A stretch of 20,877 nt of DNA, from NCBI GenBank assembly GCA_011365025.1, contig RDOF01000046.1:1-20877 (forward strand), in the 5' to 3' direction. Within the stretch, counting starts at the first letter, position 1, and the number at the start of each line of letters is the position of its first letter. This DNA comes from Candidatus Thorarchaeota archaeon (GTDB taxonomy: Archaea; Asgardarchaeota; Thorarchaeia; Thorarchaeales; Thorarchaeaceae). Below, one piece after another: positions 7,862 to 16,000 of this stretch. Under the pieces are notes generated by a model. That model was given only the letters and a program-made list of their open reading frames with translations, was not told the DNA's origin and did not search any database. The translations under genes were made by a program, and so were the position numbers.

Positions 7862-8338
7862 TTGGTATTCAAAAACATAGCAGCATTTCAGCTCTGGGCC
7901 GGAGAAAAAATGAGGGCCGTCACAAGCACTCTCACAGAAGAGGAGTTTGACAAGAAGATGGTGGCTGATAGAAGTGTGAGAGACATTTGTACACATATTG
8001 TCATGGCCCTAGAAACCTGCTTTATGATTGCAGAAAACTGCATGGATGAAAGCGTGTATGATGAAATAGCAAGCGCACCCAAAGATGAGATACTAAGGAG
8101 ATGGGAAAAGAGAGACGCAGACTTGGCAACAATTATTCGTGAGATTCCTCAAGGCAGAATTGAGGTGCCCCATCTTACTGAAGCTCCTTTCGAAATTGAT
8201 ATTCTCGATTTCTACTTCCAATATATGCTTCATACAACTCATCATCGGGGCCAGTTGGCCTTGGCACTACGATCTCTTGGGAAAGAAGTCCCTGGGACAG
8301 ATTATCTGATGTACTTCGCGGAGAAGTCCGACACATAG
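7862..8338 (+). CDS. DinB-fold metal-binding protein
   Basis: 158 residues from a TTG start with GAGG 7 bases upstream; the in-frame stop at 7823-7825 and the absence of an ATG make TTG the best choice. The fold is a four-helix bundle beginning AAFQLWAGEKM, and the three metal-ligand histidines of the DinB/YfiT superfamily appear as His45 (RDICTHIV) and His124/His128 (LHTTHHRGQLALALRSLG). The C-terminal LG...VPGTDYLMYF is also typical. DinB-fold proteins include bacillithiol and mycothiol transferases and many uncharacterised members; no thiol substrate can be named for an archaeon. It ends 44 bases before the phosphofructokinase gene. Confidence 0.8.
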   Translation: MVFKNIAAFQLWAGEKMRAVTSTLTEEEFDKKMVADRSVRDICTHIVMALETCFMIAENCMDESVYDEIASAPKDEILRRWEKRDADLATIIREIPQGRIEVPHLTEAPFEIDILDFYFQYMLHTTHHRGQLALALRSLGKEVPGTDYLMYFAEKSDT

Positions 8339-8352
8339 GGAACCGATATCCC

Positions 8353-8360
8353 TTTTATAG
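8353..8360 (+). promoter_or_regulatory. TATA box of the pfkA-like gene
   Basis: TTTTATAG lies exactly 30 to 23 bases upstream of the ATG at 8383. There is no Shine-Dalgarno before the ATG, so the transcript is probably leaderless. Confidence 0.65.
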
Positions 8361-8382
8361 GCAGGACACAATAGCAATTCCC

Positions 8383-9348
8383 ATGAAGGTTGGAGTCCTC
8401 ACCAGTGGTGGCGATGGCCCAGGCATGAATGCCGCGATAAGGGCAATCACAAGAGTGGGAATTCATCGCAATTGTGAAATCTATGGAATTTTCGGTGGCT
8501 TTCAGGGGATCTTTGAGCAGCAGATCCATGAGCTGAACTCTAGGTCAGTTTCAAGGATACTTCATAGAGGCGGCACCTTTCTTACAACAGGGAGGTCAGA
8601 GGAGTTCAAGACAGAAGAGGGTCAGAAGAAGGCCGCACGCATCATGACGGAAAGAGGGCTAGATGCCCTAATTGCTATTGGCGGAGATGGCACCATGCGG
8701 GGGCTAGCCGCATTAAGCAAGCACTGGAATGGCTGGCTTATTGGACTCCCTGGAACCATTGACAACGATTTGTATGGAACAGACTACACAATTGGCTTTG
8801 ATACGGCCGTCAATAATGCCCTTGAGGCTTTGGACAAGATTCGTGACACTGCAGAGGCCTTCCAGCGGGTCTTCTTGGTTGAAGTAATGGGGCGTCATGC
8901 GGGATTCATCGCTTTTCATGTGGGTTTCGCAACTGGTGCTTCAGCCATTCTGATGCCCGAAACCTCAACAACAATAGAAGCCCTGGCAGATAAGGTCATT
9001 AAGGCGAAGCAGAAAGCAAAATCCAGCGTTCTCGTTGTGGTGGCAGAGGGTGACGAATTGGGGAATGCTGATACTATTGGAAAGGCACTATCGTCAAGAA
9101 TAGGGGAGAAGTGCAGAGTATCAGTCCTAGGATACATACAGAGAGGAGGGAACCCAACCCATTTTGACAGGATTCTCGCAACGCGACTTGGAGCCTTTGC
9201 CATTGAATGCCTTCTGGAGGGGCGATATGGTGGTATGGTTGGCGAGATTGATGGGAATCTGGTGATGACTCCCTTCGAAGACACCTGGACAAAGAAGAAA
9301 CCCCTTGATGAGTGGATGATGGGCCTTCTCGATGAGCTGTCCGGGTAA
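8383..9348 (+). CDS. pfkA: ATP-dependent 6-phosphofructokinase (PfkA type)
   Basis: 321 residues, the same length as E. coli PfkA (320). It phosphorylates fructose 6-phosphate to fructose 1,6-bisphosphate. Motifs in order: GGDGPGMNAAIR (9-20, nucleotide loop), GRSEEF (70-75), GGDGTMRG (100-107), PGTIDND (123-129) with catalytic Asp127, Arg162, VEVMGRHAG (166-174), AEG with Glu222, and GYIQRGGNP (250-258). Gly103 and Gly124 are the residues that mark ATP use; pyrophosphate enzymes carry Asp and Lys there. Tyr251 replaces the histidine that helps bind the sugar phosphate in E. coli. The gene has its own leaderless-type promoter. PfkA-type enzymes are uncommon in archaea, which mostly use ADP-dependent or PfkB-type kinases. 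Confidence 0.93.
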   Translation: MKVGVLTSGGDGPGMNAAIRAITRVGIHRNCEIYGIFGGFQGIFEQQIHELNSRSVSRILHRGGTFLTTGRSEEFKTEEGQKKAARIMTERGLDALIAIGGDGTMRGLAALSKHWNGWLIGLPGTIDNDLYGTDYTIGFDTAVNNALEALDKIRDTAEAFQRVFLVEVMGRHAGFIAFHVGFATGASAILMPETSTTIEALADKVIKAKQKAKSSVLVVVAEGDELGNADTIGKALSSRIGEKCRVSVLGYIQRGGNPTHFDRILATRLGAFAIECLLEGRYGGMVGEIDGNLVMTPFEDTWTKKKPLDEWMMGLLDELSG

Positions 9349-9416
9349 TTGGGGAGCAGTCTTCGTAAGCGCAGTGAAGCTAGGAATGTTAGAAAGCGAA
9401 TCTCACTTTCTCGGGG

Positions 9417-9424
9417 TTTATCTA
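9417..9424 (+). promoter_or_regulatory. TATA box of the Cys-rich protein gene
   Basis: TTTATCTA lies exactly 30 to 23 bases before the GTG at 9447, and no Shine-Dalgarno is present. This supports a leaderless transcript and the unusual GTG start. Confidence 0.6.
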
Positions 9425-9446
9425 TGACCGATAGACACAGAGTATT

Positions 9447-9950
9447 GTGAGAAGAGCAGTACAAACCCGGTTAACTGACTTCGAAGAGGCGAAATCAAAG
9501 CCTCAAGTGAAACGAGATTCAAAGAAGAAGCAGTCTGCCCCGAATAGTCAACGCCCACGAAGTAGTTTATGGGAGAAAGAGATTGAGAGAAAGGACGATT
9601 GGGGAGTTTGTAACTTTGATGGCACAGTTCTTTTTGTTCAGTTGGTCGATGGAAAGATTCATGCACACGGTATGGAAGCGACATGCAAGTGGTGCCAGGG
9701 GACTCTCGAAATTCATGGAGAGAAGGTGTTTTGTACTGGGACCTGCAAGCGGTATCAGGGCATGTTCTCAATCGATCTCAATGACTATCTCCGATGGGAT
9801 GGTGCGAAGTCCTACACTCTACGGAAAAGCATCGCAGAGAAGGAAGGACTTGTGCTAGAGGAGAGAGACCTCACTCAGTTGGCACATACTCCGAATTGGT
9901 CCATTCTTGAAGAATATGAAGAAGATGACGAATACTCGCAAGAATTGTAG
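9447..9950 (+). CDS. Small Cys-rich, probably zinc-binding protein
   Basis: 167 residues; GTG is the only reasonable start, as an in-frame TAG lies at 9432-9434 and the first internal ATG is at codon 76. Residues 1-45 are basic and low-complexity (many Lys, Arg, Ser, Gln) and look disordered. Residues 50-120 hold Cys55, a CxxC pair (Cys80, Cys83) and a CxxxC pair (Cys96, Cys100), which suggests a zinc ribbon. The C-terminus (155-166) is acidic (EEYEEDDEYSQE). I do not recognise the family. Residues 6-12, QTRLTDF, resemble a PCNA-interacting motif. The basic tail and metal site suggest a nucleic-acid role, but this is inference. A TATA box is placed for leaderless transcription. Confidence 0.7.
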   Translation: MRRAVQTRLTDFEEAKSKPQVKRDSKKKQSAPNSQRPRSSLWEKEIERKDDWGVCNFDGTVLFVQLVDGKIHAHGMEATCKWCQGTLEIHGEKVFCTGTCKRYQGMFSIDLNDYLRWDGAKSYTLRKSIAEKEGLVLEERDLTQLAHTPNWSILEEYEEDDEYSQEL

Positions 9951-10063
9951 CTACCATTGCCGGAACTATTTCGAGTTAAGTGAATAAACCAACAACTATT
10001 TTCAAAAAAATGTCAAAGATTATTAGGCAACTTTTCTCAGCTACTAGTGCCGTGCAATAGAGG

Positions 10064-13000
10064 ATGGGATTCGATATCCTGAAACTCGTGGACTTCAGGA
10101 ATTGCAGGAAGATAATAGAACCCATCTGCACTAGTGCAAATCGTGGGGAAGAAGCAGTGAATGGACTCATTAGCCGCCGCGAAGCAGCTACATTATTGAT
10201 TCTGAGCTTTTTGATCACCACCGTGGGAATTGCCCCTGTTGCGTTCCTTGCGCATGCCAGCAATAACGATGGCTCCTCGATAGTAGAAGCCGAGTCATCG
10301 GACCGCACGCATGATTTCGAGCCAACAGCCGCCGAACCCGGAGATAAACCGAAGGATACCTGGGGGTACCCCTCTGAGAGTGGAGGGTGGGTGGACTTCA
10401 GGGACTTACTCGCTCCATACAAGAATTTTGCTACGGAGGTAAAGGTGAGAGAAACCCAATTCTATGAGGACATTGGCTCTGGGTTTAGTATCGATTACAA
10501 AATTCAAGGGAACAGACTCCGTATTCTTATCACCATAGGGAGCTATAGCTTGGTGAGCTATACATTCGAGGAAGGGAAGTATCAGGCCATTGCCATCCCT
10601 GAAATGCAGATAAACAACCAATATGGAGAACCTGCCCTTCCATATCGGAGTATTTTCTTTTCAATTCCAGATGGAATTGGTCTATCAGGTTTGAGTGCAA
10701 GTTCGAATGAAGTAGTAACACTGCGAGGACTGAATGTTATTCCGGGTCCTAGACCCTTGGCTGTAGCCGAACAACCGTTAGGATATGAAGAAGTCTATGC
10801 AAGCCCGCTTTCTTATGCTGCCAATCATTTTTCACCAATAGACCAGGTCCCGTATCAAATTGCCAATTATGGCAAAGAACAGGTGCTGCTTCTAAGGGTG
10901 TACCCACTACAGTACAACCCATTGGACCGCCAAGGTAGGCTCACAACTCAAATGGAAATCGAGATTGACTTCTCAGGGCCCATCACATCAGATTTATTCG
11001 TAGAGAACCCAGACGCTCCTAGCCCAACACCATCTGCAGGAGAGGACTATGTGATAATCGCAGATGCATCATTTTCCGATAGTCTCCAACACTTCATCGA
11101 CTGGAAGACAAGCTTGGGTTTCAATGTTTCACTTATGACTGTTCAAAACATCCTTTCAGGGTATTCGGGCAGAGACGATCCTGAGAAGGTAAGGAATTTC
11201 ATTAAGGATGCCTACCTAACCAATGAATCAGTGTACTTCTTCCTTGTGGGTGACGGAGACGTGGTCCCTGTAAGGGAGGTAGAAGATCCGTACAATGCGG
11301 GGCAAGGTTTGGATAACGGAACAGAGCCCACTGACTTTTACTACGAGTGTCTAGATGGAGATTGGGACCAAGATGCGGATAATGTATTTGGCGAATATGA
11401 GGATGATGTGGATCTATTCCCCGAAGTAATGGTAGGAAGGATACCTGTTCAAACACCCGCCGAATCGAGGGAAGTGTGTGCATCACTTATTCGTCTTGAG
11501 AGCGACCCTGTGCCTGGCGAATGGATGGACAATTTCATCTTGTTGGCCAACGACTGCTTTGGCATCCCTGGCGACGGCCCGTCCATGGTTGAGGGGTATC
11601 TGAACCAGCAGTTTCTCTATAACTCATTCTTTGATGTGACTAGACTGATTTCAACTGATGGCAGCCTGTCAAGCACCGCGGTTGTTGATGCAATAAACAA
11701 TGGTGCCATGATTGTGGACTTCTTCGACCACGGCGCATATAATGTCTGGTCGGGAGCCTTAAGCACGACTGATGCATCAAATCTACAGAATGGCAACATG
11801 AGCCTTTTTGCATTTGCAATGGCATGCGAAACGGCAGCCTTTGATTATGAAGCGGGTGAACCCACAATAGCGGAAGCCTTCTTCAGAAACTCTGATGGTG
11901 GTGCGTCGATATACATTGGTGCGACCAGAATCGCGTGGGCAGGATACCACTGCTTCGATGGTTTCCACCATCGCTTCTGGCACAATTTCCTCCCAGATGC
12001 AATTAGCGAGAAGATTGCAAGCCCCAAGGCCGCGTTCCATGCTGCATTGTACGAGATGGCCACCGTATTCGATACTTCTGTGTACAGCACACTGGAAACA
12101 ATCTACCAGGCAATCTACTTTGGCGATCCAGCCATGAATCTATACTGGAAGCATGACGTGTCAGTGGAGGCAAGTGTGGCCGAGCCAGGCGATACTATTC
12201 AGGTCAATGGAACTTGTAGCCGCCTTGTTAGTCTGTCAGCCATCGTTGACTCAGTTGACGTGACCATTAGAGACCCCTTTGGAGGCGTTGTTTATGGCGG
12301 CACTGTGGTGACCAATTCCGAGGGCATGTATAGCGTGACGTTTCCATCCACAAGTATACCCGGGATCTACACCGTAGAAACCACCATTAGTTCTCCATTC
12401 GAGAGCACTGAGATTAACACATTCAATGTGGGTTCTGTTGATGTGAACGTTCAATTGGACTCTGATCCAGTTTACCACACACTTCTAAGCTTTTCAGGCA
12501 CTGCCAGCCTTGATGGGACCGGGAATGTATCACTGCTGGATGCTGAAGGCTCAATTCTTGGAGCAAAGACATTCACGGTCACTGGTGGAACCTATTCAGA
12601 TAGTCTCAATGTGACAGCTTTTGGTCCTCTAAGACTTGTCATTCAGGTTGATGGGACAACTGCCAAGGGAGGTTCTTACATAGACTTCAAGGTTTCACGA
12701 GGCGACATTCTTGTGATTAACTACGCCAGCGGCGGCTACGGTCCTTCCTATCCCGGAGGATGGGCGGACTCAAATGAAGGCGACTCCTCAAATGCTGGCG
12801 ACTACTATCGCGCACTATCTACGGAATACAATGTGACTCTGTTCTTCACAATATACGAATACACGCCTAGTCTGGAATACCTTCAAGCCTTCGACGTAGT
12901 GGTTGTATCAACCGGCGACAACTATGGAGTACCTCTCATGTCCTCTGAGTGCTATATGTTGGACATTCTGCAAGAATACCATGATTCAGGTGGAGAGGTT

Positions 13001-16000
13001 CTCTACGAGGGCGGCGCCTTCTTGGCAGCAATAGACGATGCCATTCCTGATGTAACATCCAATCTCATGCATGTCGATTATTCAAGTAGCTATTCGAATC
13101 AAGGTGGAGCATACTTCATGCCCACAGGACATCCAGTCACCTCTGGGCTGCCAGCAAGTATTCAACTGACCGGAACCTTAGGTTCGCCTCTCATTGATTC
13201 GTTTACCGCCACAAATGGCTCTACTCAGGTCAGTGAGTACTCCGGTACGGCTTCAGGAGCAGCCATAGCAGCACTCTCTCCAAGTGAAACGCTTGGTGGC
13301 GTGGTAGTGTTTGGCTTCTCCATCGACGGAATAGCTGACATCGATCACCGAAGTCGACTCATTACTAATGCAATCAAGTTCCTCATCTATCCAACCTTAA
13401 TTGTCGAGGTTTCCGATGATGCCATGAGGTCCGGAACCTCTGAAATTGTGAACGTGCTAGTTAAGGATGCAGCTACAGGAACTCCCGTTGAAGATGCATC
13501 TGTTGTCTTTTCTGGTTGCGGTGTTTCTGAAACAAACACATCTAAGGTGGATGGTACGTGTTCTGTTCTCTGTGAACCCATCAACCCAGGATTCATTGAT
13601 ATTGGTGTTTCAAAGAAAGGGTTCATCAACTACACTTCCCAAATCATTGTCTATGAATTGCCTTCGATTGCCATCTCGACCAATCCTGACTATCTTGTGC
13701 GAGATGTGGCGCAGGATCTTCTAATCACTGCAACCGACTTTTACGAACACGATCCGATTGAAGGCGTTCTTATTGAGATAGCAGGCGAGGGGATTTCAGA
13801 TTCCGGACTCACCAACTCATCAGGAGATGTGGAGTTTGTAGTTACTCCCACAACACCTGGGATGATTCAGATATTCGCTAACCTTAGTGGGTATGTTAAT
13901 ACTACCGACTTCATTGGTGTCCTCCTAATAGTCTTGGTTCTTCCAGGTCTTGGCACGGAGTACTCGGAGATGTGCTCGTGGGATTACCTGATGCTTAATT
14001 GGGATTCATTCGGGACCACGCCTTTGCTAATCGACTATACTTCAATGACAATGCCCTTTGATCTCAATGACATCAATGCAATTAGCCCGGACGTCCTGAT
14101 ATGGGATTACCAATTTGAGGAATACACAGCACTGCAGCTTGACGCAATTAAAACCTATACACAGCTAGGACATGGACTACTAGTCTGTGGAGGCACTCTA
14201 AGCTATAACATTGCTGAAATGGCGGATTTCCTAGGAATTAGCGATTCAATTTCTATGACAAGCAGCTTTGAAACTGGTTATGGAGTAGCGGAATTAACAG
14301 CAGTAGATACTGGGCATCCATTGATGACGAATCTCCCCGAAACCTTCGCGACGTACTTCGGTGCTTCCTTCTGGCCCGTGGGAACAGAATGGGACTCCTC
14401 AGTTCTGGCGGGTGCGACCTACATTGCCTTAGATGCCTCCGAATTTGATCGAGGCGCAGTCCTAACCTATAGGGGAATGGTCTACTGCTCACTTCTTCCA
14501 GAGTATGAATCCAACGGAAATGACATGCAGCTGGTGTATAACAGCCTGACTTGGTCAAAGTACGAAATTCCGGACCATGATTTAGGTGTTACATTGCAGG
14601 CGCCTGACCACCTCAATCCGGAGGAGAGCACCACGCTCAATGCCACGGTTTACAATCTGGGGCTCAATATCGAGGCAAATGTCAATCTCACCTTGTACAT
14701 TGACGGAGTCGAAGTGGATTCCCTCCATATTGCCAGTTTTGAAAATGGAACAAGCCAGACATTGTCTTATATCTGGAGTTCATCAGTCGAGGCAATCTAT
14801 AACGTTACAGCTTCGATTACGCAGGTTCCACTTGAGGAAACCTACCTAAACAACATAGCAACAAAATGGGTCAATGTGAAGGTGTTGCATGACTACATCA
14901 TGCTTGAGGGCGGCATGGTGTGGTACGACGCTGTGGCTAATGGCGTGAATCTAGGGGTTAGTGGTGACGATGTATACACAACCGTTGTCTTGCCATTCGT
15001 CTTTAGTTTCTATGATAGCACATTTGATAGGGTCTATGTAAGCAGCAATGGCTGGTTCTCCTTTACGAAGAGCGACCCCTGGCAATACTGGCCTGAGCCA
15101 TTCCCAAGTGATAACCCGGATTTTACCTACGCATTTGCTCTATTCATGGCAGACCTGCGAGCTGAGAGCAACATCTATGCATGGACGACAAGTGAGCGGG
15201 CGGTTATTCAATACAACAACTACCGTTATCTTAGCGGAAACACCGTCGGAACATTCCAGGTGGCGCTCTTCCTTGATGGCCATATCGAGTTCAACTACTT
15301 GGACATCAATACAGGTTCAGGCTATACAGTTGGCCTAAACTACGGTGATGGAGTACTCTACAACAGCTTTGACTCAATATACCTTGCTGATGGAGATGCC
15401 CTCAAATTCTACTACACCCAGCCTGAGCATGAGGTAGGAGTGGCATTGGCCATACCTTCTACATCTCCGCCCGGCGTTGAACTCTCAATTGATGCCGTAG
15501 TAATGAACTATGGTACCTCTGATGAAACCGACATTGACGTAGAGATATACATAGGGGGTACTGTGGTAGCTTCAGCCGAAATCGGATTGCTTACTTCTTC
15601 TGACGCCTACGTCCTCTCCTACGATTGGACTCCCCCAGCAATAGGAATTTACAATATAACTGCTCGAATATCCACGGTTGCAGGCGATAGCATTCTCGAG
15701 AACAATATTGCAACGGTGATGCTCCAGGTTCAGGATTGGCTCCAAATACTGACTCCCTCAAATGGAGCCACTGTCATAGGTGGATCTGTGTATGTCACCT
15801 TCGATGCAAACAATCCTTACGAAATCGAGTATCTTGTTGTGTATGTGAATGAGGTGTACATCTATGACACTTGGTTTAGTGGCGAGCAGTCTCTCATAGT
15901 TCCTGTATTTCAGAATGGCACCAACTACATCCTAATTGGTGTCTATTGGGGTACAGGACAGTATTACGAAGCCGGGGTGACCATAAACTCTGCTTCTGTC

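Noticed and set aside
8916..9464. 182-codon minus-strand open frame antisense to pfkA
   Set aside because: It lies wholly against a well-supported phosphofructokinase gene, its translation is low-complexity (Ser/Pro/Arg rich) and no start signal is seen.
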